The notes beneath the pieces were generated by a model. That model was not told the origin of the DNA, made no database searches, and saw only the letters and a list, made by a program, of their open reading frames with translations. The position numbers and the translations under genes were made by a program. A stretch of DNA of 38,873 nucleotides. Origin: Streptomyces sp. 15-116A (GTDB lineage Bacteria; Actinomycetota; Actinomycetes; Streptomycetales; Streptomycetaceae). The stretch lies in NCBI RefSeq assembly GCF_025290915.1, contig NZ_JAOCQE010000031.1, forward strand, positions 1 to 38,873, written 5' to 3'. Position 1 is the stretch's first letter. The number at the start of each line of letters is the position of its first letter. Below are positions 7,004 to 14,820 of this stretch, piece after piece.

Positions 7004-7723
7004 TCAGTGACCCATTCCCAGTCCGCCGTCAACAGGGATGACGGCTCCAGTGATGTACGAGGCGTCGTCCGAGGCGAGGAACCGCACCGTCGCGGCGATC
7101 TCCTCAGGCTTCGCGTACCGGCCGAGCGGCACCTGCGACACGATGTTCGACCGCTGCTCCTCGGTGAGCGCCTGGGTCATGTCGGTGTCGACGAAGCCGG
7201 GCGCGACGACGTTGAAGGTGATGTTGCGCGAGCCCAGCTCACGGGCGAGGGAGCGCGCGAAGCCGACCAGGGCGGCCTTGGAGGCGGCGTAGTTGGCCTG
7301 CCCCGCGGAGCCGAGCAGCCCGACGACCGAGGAGATCAGCACGACGCGGCCCCTCTTGGCGCGCAGCATGCCGCGGTTGGCGCGCTTGACCACGCGGAAG
7401 GTGCCGGTGAGGTTGGTGTCGACGACCGAGGTGAAGTCCTCCTCGGACATGCGCATCAGGAGCTGGTCCTTGGTGACGCCGGCGTTGGCCACGAGTACCT
7501 CGACGGGGCCGTGCGCCTCCTCGATCTCCTTGTAGGCCTGCTCCACCTGCTCGGCGTCGGTGATGTCGCACTTGACGGCGAGGCAGCCCAGCTCGGTCAG
7601 GGCGGCCGGCGGCTCACCCGAGCGGTATGTGAACGCGACCTTGTCGCCGGCATCGGCGAAAGCGCGGGCGATGGCGAGGCCGATGCCCCGGTTGCCTCCG
7701 GTGACGAGAACCGAGCGGCTCAA
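7004..7723 (-). CDS. fabG: 3-oxoacyl-ACP reductase FabG, 239 aa
   Basis: The enzyme reduces 3-ketoacyl-ACP with NADPH in fatty-acid elongation. It is a classical SDR: TGGNRGIG (residues ~8-15) binds the cofactor, NAG at ~80-82, the catalytic Ser at 131/132, and Tyr145-x3-Lys149 in NYAASKAAL. The end PVDGGLGMGH is normal. I chose the TTG at 7723 because AAAGGGTGA precedes it at good spacing and the protein then starts MSRSVLVTGG; the in-frame ATG at 7768 would add 15 unconserved residues. Five bases separate it from fabI. Upstream, 279 bp separate it from divergent tldD; that gap holds a TAGGTT-type -10 candidate for fabG (7816-7811) and an inverted repeat CCGACAG/CTGTCGG at 7845-7874. Confidence 0.93.
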   Translation of the reverse strand: MSRSVLVTGGNRGIGLAIARAFADAGDKVAFTYRSGEPPAALTELGCLAVKCDITDAEQVEQAYKEIEEAHGPVEVLVANAGVTKDQLLMRMSEEDFTSVVDTNLTGTFRVVKRANRGMLRAKRGRVVLISSVVGLLGSAGQANYAASKAALVGFARSLARELGSRNITFNVVAPGFVDTDMTQALTEEQRSNIVSQVPLGRYAKPEEIAATVRFLASDDASYITGAVIPVDGGLGMGH

Positions 7724-8002
7724 CGGATCACCCTTTCGATAGCGGTCTGCAATACCCCGCCCGAGCACCTGGAGGACAGGCGGCGATGACAGGCGGCTTC
7801 ACCGAAAACCTATCGGTCGCGGTCCTCGGGGGGACATTCGGGCACCGACAGTGGCCGACGGGTCGCTCTGTCGGGTCCCTACAGAAAGCTCCGGGCCGGC
7901 GACGGAAACCTGTGGTCCGTCACCGGGCCGACGCGACATGATGCGCAGCGACCCACTTGTACGGACGACAACACCAGCGAAGACCGACAGGAAGAGACGT
8001 AG

Positions 8003-9526
8003 GTGCCTCATAGCATTGACGAAGCCTTCACGGCCCTGCCCCTGCGTGCCCTCGCCGACGCCGCGCTCGCACGCGCGCGTGCGCTGGGGGCGGAGCACGC
8101 GGACTTCCGCCTGGAGCGGGTGCGCAACGCGTCCTGGCGGTTCCGGGACGCCAAGCCCGCCGGGTCGTCGGACACCACCGACCTCGGGTACGCGGTGCGG
8201 GTGGTGCACGGCGGGACGTGGGGGTTCGCCTCGGGCGTGGATCTGACGATGGACGCCGCGGCCCGGGTCGCCTCCCAGGCGGTGGCCATGGCGAAGCTGT
8301 CCGCGCAGGTGATCAAGGCGGCGGGATCCGACGAGCGGGTGGAGCTGGCCGACGAGCCCGTGCACGCCGACAAGACGTGGGTGTCGTCGTACGAGATCGA
8401 TCCGTTCACCGTGCCCGACGAGGAGAAGGCCGGGCTGCTGGCCGAGTGGAGCGCGCGGCTGCTCACGGCGAGCGGGGTGGACCATGTGGACGCCTCGCTG
8501 CTCACCGTGCACGAGAACAAGTTCTACGCCGACACGGCCGGGACCGTGACCACCCAGCAGCGGGTCCGGCTGCATCCGGTGTTCACGGCGGTGTCCGTGG
8601 ACGAGTCGAGCGGCGAGTTCGACTCCATGCGCACCCTCGCGCCGCCCGTCGGCCGTGGCTGGGAGTACCTCAAGGGCACCGGCTGGGACTGGGACGAGGA
8701 GCTGGAGCGGATCCCGGAGCTGCTCGCCGAGAAGATGCGCGCGCCGAGCGTGGAGCCGGGGCTGTACGACCTGGTGGTCGACCCGTCCAACCTGTGGCTG
8801 ACCATCCACGAGTCCATCGGGCACGCCACCGAGCTGGACCGCGCCCTCGGCTACGAGGCCGCCTACGCCGGTACCTCCTTCGCCACCTTCGACCAGCTGG
8901 GCAAGCTGCGCTACGGCTCGGAGCTGATGAACGTCACCGGCGACCGCACCGCCGAGCACGGGCTCGCGACGATCGGCTACGACGACGAGGGCGTCGAGGC
9001 ACAGTCCTGGGACCTGGTGAAGAACGGCACGCTGGTCGGCTACCAGCTGGACCGGCGGATCGCGAAACTGACGGGCTTCGACCGCTCCAACGGGTGCGCC
9101 TACGCCGACTCGCCGGGGCATGTGCCGGTGCAGCGCATGGCCAACGTGTCGATGCGACCGGATCCGGCCGGGATGTCGACGGAGGATCTCATCGGGGGCG
9201 TGGACCGGGGCATCTATGTGGTCGGTGACCGCTCGTGGTCCATCGACATGCAGCGCTACAACTTCCAGTTCACCGGGCAGCGCTTCTACCGGATCGAGAA
9301 CGGGCGGCTCGCGGGTCAGCTGCGGGACGTCGCCTACCAGGCCACGACCACCGACTTCTGGGGTTCCATGGCCGCGGTCGGCGGGCCGCAGACGTACGTC
9401 CTGGGCGGCGCCTTCAACTGCGGCAAGGCCCAGCCGGGGCAGGTGGCGGCGGTGTCGCACGGCTGCCCGTCCGCCCTGTTCAAGGGAGTCAACATCCTCA
9501 ACACCACGCAGGAGGCCGGTCGATGA
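8003..9526 (+). CDS. tldD: TldD family metallopeptidase, 507 aa
   Basis: TldD is the catalytic half of the TldD/TldE protease, which in E. coli matures microcin B17 and degrades unfolded CcdA; it cuts unfolded peptides threaded into its chamber. The zinc motif HEXXXH is present as HESIGH, His269-Glu270-His274, within WLTIHESIGHATELD. Other family features are SYEIDPF and the C-terminal GGAFNCGKAQPGQ and SHGCP. The GTG at 8003 (MPHSIDEAF) is preceded by GGAAGAG. Its stop overlaps the tldE start by ATGA, so the two subunits are translationally coupled. No peptide natural-product precursor is visible nearby, so a general peptide-processing role is likely. Confidence 0.92.
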   Translation: MPHSIDEAFTALPLRALADAALARARALGAEHADFRLERVRNASWRFRDAKPAGSSDTTDLGYAVRVVHGGTWGFASGVDLTMDAAARVASQAVAMAKLSAQVIKAAGSDERVELADEPVHADKTWVSSYEIDPFTVPDEEKAGLLAEWSARLLTASGVDHVDASLLTVHENKFYADTAGTVTTQQRVRLHPVFTAVSVDESSGEFDSMRTLAPPVGRGWEYLKGTGWDWDEELERIPELLAEKMRAPSVEPGLYDLVVDPSNLWLTIHESIGHATELDRALGYEAAYAGTSFATFDQLGKLRYGSELMNVTGDRTAEHGLATIGYDDEGVEAQSWDLVKNGTLVGYQLDRRIAKLTGFDRSNGCAYADSPGHVPVQRMANVSMRPDPAGMSTEDLIGGVDRGIYVVGDRSWSIDMQRYNFQFTGQRFYRIENGRLAGQLRDVAYQATTTDFWGSMAAVGGPQTYVLGGAFNCGKAQPGQVAAVSHGCPSALFKGVNILNTTQEAGR

Positions 9527-10917
9527 GCGCGCGTCCCACCAAGCCGCACGAGATCGTCGAGCGGGCTCTGGAGCTGTCGAGGGCCGACGGCTGTGTCGTG
9601 ATCGCCGACGAGCAGTCGAGCGCCAATCTGCGCTGGGCGGGCAACGCGCTGACGACGAACGGTGTCACGCGCGGGCGCACGCTCACCGTGATCGCCACGG
9701 TGGACGGCAAGGAGGGCACCGCCTCCGGTGTGGTGTCCCGCTCCGCCGTGACCGTGGACGAGCTGGAGCCGCTGGTGCGCGCCGCCGAGGCCGCAGCACG
9801 GGGCGCCGGACCGGCCGAGGACGCACAGCCGCTGGTCACGGGGGTGGCCGAGTCCCCCGAATTCACCGAGGCGCCCACGGAGACCTCCTCCGCGGTGTTC
9901 GCCGACTTCGCCCCGGCCCTCGGTGAGGCGTTCGCACGCGCGCGTGCGGGCGGCCGGGAACTGTACGGCTTCGCCCACCACGAGCTGGTCTCCAGCTACG
10001 TCGGTACGTCCACGGGTCTGCGCCTGCGGCACGACCAGCCCAACGGGACGCTGGAGATCAACGCCAAGTCGCCGGACCGTACGCGCTCGGCGTGGGCGGG
10101 GCGTTCCACGCGGGACTTCAAGGACGTCGACCCGGCGGCGCTCGACGCCGAGCTGGCCGTACGGCTGGGCTGGGCCGAGCGGCGCCTGGAGCTGCCCGCG
10201 GGCCGGTACGAGACGCTGCTGCCGCCGACCGCCGTCGCGGACCTGCTGATCTACCAGCTGTGGTCGGCGTCCGGGCGGGACGCCGCCGAGGGCCGCACGG
10301 TGTTCTCCAAGCCGGGCGGCGGCACCCGCGTCGGCGAGAAGCTGACCGAGCTGCCGCTGACGCTGCGCAGCGACCCGAACGAACCGGGCCTGGAGTCGGC
10401 GCCGTTCGTGATCGCGCACTCCTCCGGCGGCGACCAGTCGGTGTTCGACAACGGGCTGCCGCTGACGGCCACCGACTGGGTGCGCGAGGGCGAGCTGAAC
10501 CGGCTGACGACGAGCAGGCACAGCGCGGCCCTCACCGGGCTGCCGGTGGCGCCGGCGATCGACAACCTGATTCTCGACGGGGGCGAGGACCGCACCCTGG
10601 AGGAGATGGTCGCGGCGACCGAACGCGGGCTGCTGCTGACCTGCCTGTGGTACATCCGCGAGGTCGACCCGGCCACTCTGCTGCTCACCGGCCTGACCCG
10701 GGACGGCGTGTATCTCGTGGAGAACGGCGAGGTCACCGGCGAGGTCAACAACTTCCGGTTCAACGAGTCGCCGGTGGACCTGCTGGGCCGGGCGACGGAG
10801 GCGGGGCGTACGGAGAAGACGCTGCCGAGGGAGTGGGGCGACTGGTTCACCAGGGCGGCGATGCCCGCGCTGCGCGTCCCCGATTTCAATATGAGCTCTG
10901 TCAGCCAGGGCGTATAA
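9523..10917 (+). CDS. tldE: TldE/PmbA family protein, 464 aa
   Basis: This is the non-catalytic partner of TldD; the pair forms a heterodimeric chambered protease. The HEXXXH zinc motif of TldD is absent, as expected for TldE. Typical features are KPHEIVERALELSRADG at the start, ANLRWAGNALTTNG, and the C-terminal region with GLTRDGVYLVENGEV and NNFRFNESP. The ATG at 9523 overlaps the tldD stop by four bases. The stop region GTATAACC contains a TATAAC sequence (10913-10918) that could act as a -10 for tyrS, 65 bp downstream, though I see no good -35. Confidence 0.92.
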   Translation: MSARPTKPHEIVERALELSRADGCVVIADEQSSANLRWAGNALTTNGVTRGRTLTVIATVDGKEGTASGVVSRSAVTVDELEPLVRAAEAAARGAGPAEDAQPLVTGVAESPEFTEAPTETSSAVFADFAPALGEAFARARAGGRELYGFAHHELVSSYVGTSTGLRLRHDQPNGTLEINAKSPDRTRSAWAGRSTRDFKDVDPAALDAELAVRLGWAERRLELPAGRYETLLPPTAVADLLIYQLWSASGRDAAEGRTVFSKPGGGTRVGEKLTELPLTLRSDPNEPGLESAPFVIAHSSGGDQSVFDNGLPLTATDWVREGELNRLTTSRHSAALTGLPVAPAIDNLILDGGEDRTLEEMVAATERGLLLTCLWYIREVDPATLLLTGLTRDGVYLVENGEVTGEVNNFRFNESPVDLLGRATEAGRTEKTLPREWGDWFTRAAMPALRVPDFNMSSVSQGV

Positions 10918-10982
10918 CCTCGTAGGCGTCGTAATCGGCTGTCACCCGACCGGCCGAAGATCATCGAGGAGACACGAGAACC

Positions 10983-12251
10983 GTGACGGACATCGTCGAC
11001 GAGCTGAAGTGGCGCGGCGTGATCGCCCTGTCCACTGACGAGGACGCATTGCGCAAGGCGCTCGCGGACGGTCCCGTCACGTTCTATTGCGGTTTCGACC
11101 CGACCGCGGCCAGCCTGCACGTCGGCCATCTGGTCCAGGTCCTCACCATGCGCCGCCTCCAGCAGGCGGGCCTGCGCCCGCTCGCGCTGGTCGGCGGCGC
11201 CACGGGCCAGATCGGCGACCCGCGCCCGACGGCGGAGCGCACGCTGAACGACCCGGAGACGGTCGCGAACTGGGTGAACCGGCTGCGCGCGCAGATCGAG
11301 CCCTTCCTGTCCTTCGAGGGCGACAACGCCGCGACGATGGTGAACAACCTGGACTGGACGGCCGGCATGTCGGCCATCGAGTTCCTGCGGGACATCGGCA
11401 AGCACTTCCGCGTCAACAAGATGCTGACGAAGGACTCGGTCGCCCGGCGTCTGGAGTCCGCCGAGGGCATCAGCTACACGGAGTTCAGCTACCAGCTGCT
11501 GCAGGGCATGGACTTCCTGGAGCTGTACCGGCGCTACGGCTGCACGCTCCAGCAGGGCGGCAGCGACCAGTGGGGCAACCTCACGGCGGGCCTGGACCTG
11601 ATCCACAAGCTGGAGCCGCACGCCAACGTGCACGCGCTGGCGACGCCGCTGATGACCAAGGCGGACGGCACCAAGTTCGGCAAGACCGAGGGCGGCGCCG
11701 TCTGGCTCGACCCGGAGATGACGACGCCGTACGCGTTCTACCAGTTCTGGCTGAACGCGGACGACCGGGACATCTCGACCTACATGCGGATCCTGTCCTT
11801 CAAGTCCCGTGAGGAGCTGGAGGAACTGGAGCGGCAGACCGCGGAGCGTCCGCAGGCGCGGGCGGCCCAGCGCGCGCTGGCGGAGGAGCTGACGACGCTG
11901 GTGCACGGCGCCGAGCAGACGGCCGCCGTGATCGCCGCGTCCAAGGCCCTCTTCGGGCAGGGCGAGCTGGCAGAGCTGGACGAGCGGACGCTGGCGGCGG
12001 CGCTGTCGGAGGTGCCGCACATCCAGGTGGCCGAGCTCGGTCCGGTCGTCGATCTGTTCGCCGAGGTCGGCCTGGTGGCGAGCAAGTCCGCCGCGCGGCG
12101 CACGGTGAAGGAGGGCGGTGCCTACGTGAACAACGCCAAGGTCACCGCCGAGGACGCGGTCCCCGCGAAGGAGGAGCTGCTGCACGGGCGGTGGCTGGTG
12201 CTGCGCCGGGGCAAGAAGAACCTGGCCGCGGTGGAGGTCACCGGCGGCTGA
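10983..12251 (+). CDS. tyrS: Tyrosyl-tRNA synthetase, 422 aa
   Basis: The enzyme charges tRNA-Tyr with tyrosine using ATP. It is a class I synthetase: the HIGH motif appears as HVGH (His46-His49) and the KMSKS loop as KFGKT (Lys231-Thr235). TyrRS-specific motifs [30 protein letters not shown] and [11 protein letters not shown] are all present. The C-terminal ~70 residues carry an S4-like RNA-binding domain ([21 protein letters not shown]). The start is a GTG at 10983, with GAGGAG upstream at slightly long spacing. I see no T-box in the 65-base leader. The stop TGA is the first part of a 20-bp tandem duplication, followed by a strong hairpin. Confidence 0.97.
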   Translation: MTDIVDELKWRGVIALSTDEDALRKALADGPVTFYCGFDPTAASLHVGHLVQVLTMRRLQQAGLRPLALVGGATGQIGDPRPTAERTLNDPETVANWVNRLRAQIEPFLSFEGDNAATMVNNLDWTAGMSAIEFLRDIGKHFRVNKMLTKDSVARRLESAEGISYTEFSYQLLQGMDFLELYRRYGCTLQQGGSDQWGNLTAGLDLIHKLEPHANVHALATPLMTKADGTKFGKTEGGAVWLDPEMTTPYAFYQFWLNADDRDISTYMRILSFKSREELEELERQTAERPQARAAQRALAEELTTLVHGAEQTAAVIAASKALFGQGELAELDERTLAAALSEVPHIQVAELGPVVDLFAEVGLVASKSAARRTVKEGGAYVNNAKVTAEDAVPAKEELLHGRWLVLRRGKKNLAAVEVTGG

Positions 12252-12288
12252 GGCACACGCCTTGAGCGTGAGGCACCCGCCTTGAGCG
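12249..12288 (+). repeat. Tandem 20-bp direct repeat starting at the tyrS stop codon
   Basis: TGAGGCAC-A-CGCCTTGAGCG (12249-12268) is followed directly by the same 20 bases with one change, A to C (12269-12288). The first TGA is the tyrS stop, so the duplication supplies further TGA copies downstream. Confidence 0.9.
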
Positions 12289-12290
12289 GC

Positions 12291-12326
12291 AGGGGCGGTT
12301 TCCGGCGACAGCCGGGGGCCGCCCCT
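12291..12326. terminator. Terminator hairpin between convergent tyrS and glsB-like gene
   Basis: Outer arms AGGGGCGG (12291-12298) and CCGCCCCT (12319-12326) enclose an inner stem CCGGC-GACA-GCCGG (12302-12315). The place between two facing stop codons fits a bidirectional terminator. Confidence 0.75.
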
Positions 12327-12347
12327 TCGCGCGTGGCGGCCGCCCGC

Positions 12348-12626
12348 TCATGTGCGTTGTTTCTTGCTGCCGCGGACCTGCATGTACAGCGCGTCGACCA
12401 GGGCCACGATGATCACGGCGGCGACCACCTGGAAGATGTGCCGGCTCCAGTCGATACCGGGGGTCTCGTCGACACCGAAACCGCGCGCCACCGCGTTGCC
12501 CACGATGGCGCCGAGGATGCCGCCGATCGTGGTCAGCCACAGGGGGCTGTGCTGCTTGCCGGGAATGATCGCCTTGGCGATCAGACCGAGCACGAATCCC
12601 ACGATGATGGCCCACAACCAGCCCAT
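12348..12626 (-). CDS. GlsB/YeaQ/YmgE family stress-response membrane protein, 92 aa
   Basis: This is a small integral membrane protein of the transglycosylase-associated family, named for stress induction in other bacteria; its molecular function is not known. It starts MGWLWAIIVGFVLGLIAKAI, then a second Gly-rich helix around LTTIGGILGAIVGNAVARG and a third around IFQVVAAVIIVALVDALY. The insert GFGVDETPGIDWSRH replaces the short loop of E. coli proteins and is typical of actinobacteria. The ATG at 12626 follows GAGGAGG at ideal distance. It is divergent from the DUF3099 gene, with 153 bp between them. Confidence 0.88.
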   Translation of the reverse strand: MGWLWAIIVGFVLGLIAKAIIPGKQHSPLWLTTIGGILGAIVGNAVARGFGVDETPGIDWSRHIFQVVAAVIIVALVDALYMQVRGSKKQRT

Positions 12627-12779
12627 GCCTGCCTCCTCGTACCGCTTGACGTGAGCAGTACCGCCAGTGTCGGCCCGGAGCTCCTGCGTCGCACGTCGGG
12701 AGTGACGCGCAGAGGGTGACCCGGCCTCGTGGGCGGCGCGAACGCGGCGTAACGTGGTGCTGTTCTCCGATGCGGGCGG

Positions 12780-13190
12780 ATGGTGGATGTGATGCGGAAA
12801 CAGCATGGCGGTGGCGGCGCCCAGGTGTTCCGGATCACCGGTGCGCGGGCGGGACTCCAGGAGGACGTACGCGCGCGGCAGCGCCGGTACGTGATCTCGA
12901 TGACCATCCGTACGATCTCGGTCATCCTCGCGGCGACGCTGTGGAACGTGGAGCGGCATGTCGCGATCGTGGCGCTGGTGCTCGGGGCGGTGCTGCCGTA
13001 CATCGCGGTGGTGATCGCCAACGCGGGGCGCGAGAACGCGCCGTCCCTGCCGTCGACCTTCGTCACGGCGCCGATGCGGCCGATGATCGCGCCGCCGCGG
13101 ACGAATGACGGCGAGGCGGAGCCGGGCGCGGAAGATGTGGCGTCCGAGCCGACGCCGGGCGCACGAACGGAGCGGCCCGAGCGGTCGTGA
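12780..13190 (+). CDS. DUF3099 family membrane protein, 136 aa
   Basis: The motif QVFRITGARAGLQEDVRARQRRY near the N-terminus and two membrane helices (ISMTIRTISVILAATLWNV and VAIVALVLGAVLPYIAVVI), followed by NAGRENAPSLPSTFV, identify the actinobacterial DUF3099 family, whose role is unknown. The last ~45 residues are hydrophilic and rich in Pro, Glu and Arg. Two ATGs are possible, at 12780 and 12792 (MRKQHGGG); neither has a strong ribosome site, and the later one may be real. The 228 bp after the stop hold a candidate small RNA. Confidence 0.82.
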   Translation: MVDVMRKQHGGGGAQVFRITGARAGLQEDVRARQRRYVISMTIRTISVILAATLWNVERHVAIVALVLGAVLPYIAVVIANAGRENAPSLPSTFVTAPMRPMIAPPRTNDGEAEPGAEDVASEPTPGARTERPERS

Positions 13191-13299
13191 GGCGCGGGGC
13201 CCGGGGGCCGCAAGGGTTCAAGCGGAAGCCACTTCCCCGCCAAGCTCAAGAAAAGCTCAGATCAATCATGCTCTTTCGGTGCCGGGGGCGGGGTGAGCC

Positions 13300-13392
13300 G
13301 TGACATACTTCGTACGCGCTCCGCATCCCCCGTCGGAGCGACGGACCGACGCCGGGCAGCTCCCCCCGTGGCTGCTCGGCGTCGCCTTTTTG
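13300..13392 (+). ncRNA. 6C-like small RNA candidate: two hairpins with C-rich loops and a T-tract
   Basis: Two consecutive hairpins fill the gap between the DUF3099 gene and the next gene. The first is CGCTCCG (13317-13323) with CGGAGCG (13334-13340), whose loop CATCCCCCGT has five cytosines. The second is a 13-bp stem with one G-T pair (13348-13360 with 13371-13383), whose loop TCCCCCCGTG has six cytosines, followed by GCCTTTTT: a canonical intrinsic terminator. Paired hairpins with C-rich loops ending in a terminator are the description of the actinobacterial 6C RNA. The first loop is one C short of the stated six, so I call it 6C-like. A weak CATACT box lies at 13304-13309. Confidence 0.55.
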
Positions 13393-13418
13393 TACGCCGG
13401 ACGGGTTAGGGTCGAGCT

Positions 13419-13658
13419 GTGATCAATCCCGACCCTGAGACCGTGATCTGTTCCGCGAAAGGCTGCCGTGCCGCCGCCGCGTGGGTGCTGGCGTGGAACA
13501 ACCCCAAGATTCACACGCCGGAGCGGCGCAAGACGTGGCTCGCGTGCGAGGAGCATCGGGAGCACTTGTCTCAGTTTCTTGGGGTGCGGGGGTTCTTGAA
13601 GGACGTCGTCACCCTCGGGGAATGGGAGGCGTCGGCGACGAAGGAGAACGACTCCTAA
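13419..13658 (+). CDS. Small conserved Cys/His protein of unknown function, 79 aa
   Basis: The protein has a possible zinc site: Cys11-x4-Cys16 (ICSAKGC) and Cys43-x2-His46 (LACEEH), with a Trp-rich stretch between (AWVLAWNNPKIHTP). It ends GVRGFLKDVVTLGEWEA. I recall similar actinobacterial proteins next to moaA, but I know no function. The start is a GTG at 13419. A TAGGGT box at 13406-13411 lies 7 bases before it, so the message may be leaderless; no ribosome site is visible. The terminator of the 6C-like RNA lies immediately upstream. Its stop overlaps that of convergent moaA by four bases. Confidence 0.75.
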   Translation: MINPDPETVICSAKGCRAAAAWVLAWNNPKIHTPERRKTWLACEEHREHLSQFLGVRGFLKDVVTLGEWEASATKENDS

Positions 13659-14644
13659 CCCCCGATTGCCGACATCGGGCGGTCCGGCTGGACGAAGGAC
13701 GGGTCGTCCAGGCCCGCGCCTGCCTTCTTGCCCCACATGGCCTGCTTCCAGATCGCGGCGATCTCCTCGTCGGGCGCGCCCGAGCGCAGGGCTGCTCGGA
13801 GGTCCGTCTCCTCCGTGGCGAAGAGGCACGTGCGTATCTGGCCGTCGGCGGTGAGGCGGGTGCGGTCGCAGGCCGCGCAGAAGGGGCGGGTGACCGAGGC
13901 GATGACGCCGACCACGTGCGGGCCGCCGTCGACCAGCCAGCGCTCCGCGGGGGCCGAGCCGCGCTTCTCCTCGCCCTCGGGGGTGAGCTCGAAGCGGGCG
14001 CGCAGGGAGGTGAGGATGTCCCCTGCGGTGATCATGCCCTCGCGCTTCCAGCCGTGCTGGGCGTCCAGGGGCATCTGCTCGATGAAGCGGAGCTCGTAGT
14101 CGTGTTCCACGGCCCAGGCGAGGAGGTCGGGGGCCTCGTCGTCGTTGAGGCCGGGCATCAGGACCGAGTTGACCTTGACCGGTGTGAGACCCGCCTCGCG
14201 GGCCGCGTACAGGCCCTCGAGGACGTCCTTGTGGCGGTCGCGGCGGGTGAGGGCCTTGAAGACGTCCGGGCGGAGCGTGTCGAGGGAGACGTTGACCCGG
14301 TCCAGGCCCGCCTCCTTCAGGGCGGCGGCGGTGCGCCTGAGGCCGATGCCGTTGGTGGTGAGGGACATCTGGGGGCGGGGCTCCAGGGCGGCGACCCGCT
14401 CGACGATGCCGACCAGGCCGGGGCGCAGCAGCGGCTCGCCGCCGGTGAAGCGGACCTCCTCGATGCCCAGGGAGGTGACGGCGATGTCGATGAGGCGGAC
14501 GATCTCGTCGTCGGTGAGCAGGTCGGGCTTGGCCAGCCACTGCAGGCCCTCCTCGGGCATGCAGTAGGTGCACCGCAGGTTGCAGCGATCGGTCAGGGAG
14601 ACCCTCAGGTCGGTGGCCACTCGGCCGTAGGTGTCGATGAGCAC
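13655..14644 (-). CDS. moaA: GTP 3',8-cyclase MoaA, 329 aa
   Basis: This radical SAM enzyme converts GTP to 3',8-cyclo-GTP, the first step of molybdenum cofactor synthesis. The N-terminal cluster motif is Cys21-x3-Cys25-x2-Cys28 in TDRCNLRCTYC. The SAM-binding GGEP motif is present (RFTGGEPLLRPG). The C-terminal cluster ligands lie in FCAACDRTRLTADG and RTCLF. The Gly-Gly C-terminus (SAIGG) is required for activity in this family. The start is a GTG at 14644 with GGGAGG upstream. No other moa gene is adjacent. The upstream region holds three phased TGGATC repeats. Confidence 0.96.
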   Translation of the reverse strand: MLIDTYGRVATDLRVSLTDRCNLRCTYCMPEEGLQWLAKPDLLTDDEIVRLIDIAVTSLGIEEVRFTGGEPLLRPGLVGIVERVAALEPRPQMSLTTNGIGLRRTAAALKEAGLDRVNVSLDTLRPDVFKALTRRDRHKDVLEGLYAAREAGLTPVKVNSVLMPGLNDDEAPDLLAWAVEHDYELRFIEQMPLDAQHGWKREGMITAGDILTSLRARFELTPEGEEKRGSAPAERWLVDGGPHVVGVIASVTRPFCAACDRTRLTADGQIRTCLFATEETDLRAALRSGAPDEEIAAIWKQAMWGKKAGAGLDDPSFVQPDRPMSAIGG

Positions 14645-14663
14645 TGGGCCCCCTCCCTCGACA

Positions 14664-14688
14664 TGGATCGTGTGGATCCGCGTGGATC
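14664..14688. promoter_or_regulatory. Three phased TGGATC repeats upstream of moaA
   Basis: TGGATC occurs at 14664-14669, 14673-14678 and 14683-14688, spacings of 9 and 10 bases, so all three fall on one face of the helix. They lie 20-44 bases upstream of the moaA GTG, just beyond its ribosome site. They contain three GATC sites in 25 bp. Confidence 0.5.
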
Positions 14689-14759
14689 ACTTGTCCGGCT
14701 ACTTGCGAGCCTACGTGACACCACCGACAACCCACAGCGACCCGATGTGACGAGAAGCC

Positions 14760-14806
14760 GAACGGCCGCGTCGTAGGGACCTACAGTCCCCGCGACGCGG
14801 CCGTTC
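14760..14806 (-). terminator. Long perfect hairpin after the acetate symporter operon
   Basis: GAACGGCCGCGTCG (14760-14773) and CGACGCGGCCGTTC (14793-14806) pair perfectly over 14 bp, with an inner GGGAC/GTCCC stem in the loop. It begins 15 bases past the symporter stop and most likely ends that transcript before moaA. Confidence 0.8.
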
Positions 14807-14820
14807 GTAGGGTGCGACGG

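Noticed and set aside
7799..9460. A 553-codon minus-strand frame over tldD
   Set aside because: It is antisense to a gene with an intact HEXXXH motif and shows only low-complexity composition.
10918..10982. T-box in the tyrS leader
   Set aside because: The 65-base leader is too short and lacks the T-box sequence.
12780..12791. Firm choice of DUF3099 start
   Set aside because: Neither ATG has a convincing ribosome site, so I left the longer form and noted the alternative.
14645..14820. Molybdenum-cofactor riboswitch before moaA
   Set aside because: The long hairpin at 14760-14806 looks like the symporter terminator, and I see no Moco-riboswitch fold near the gene.
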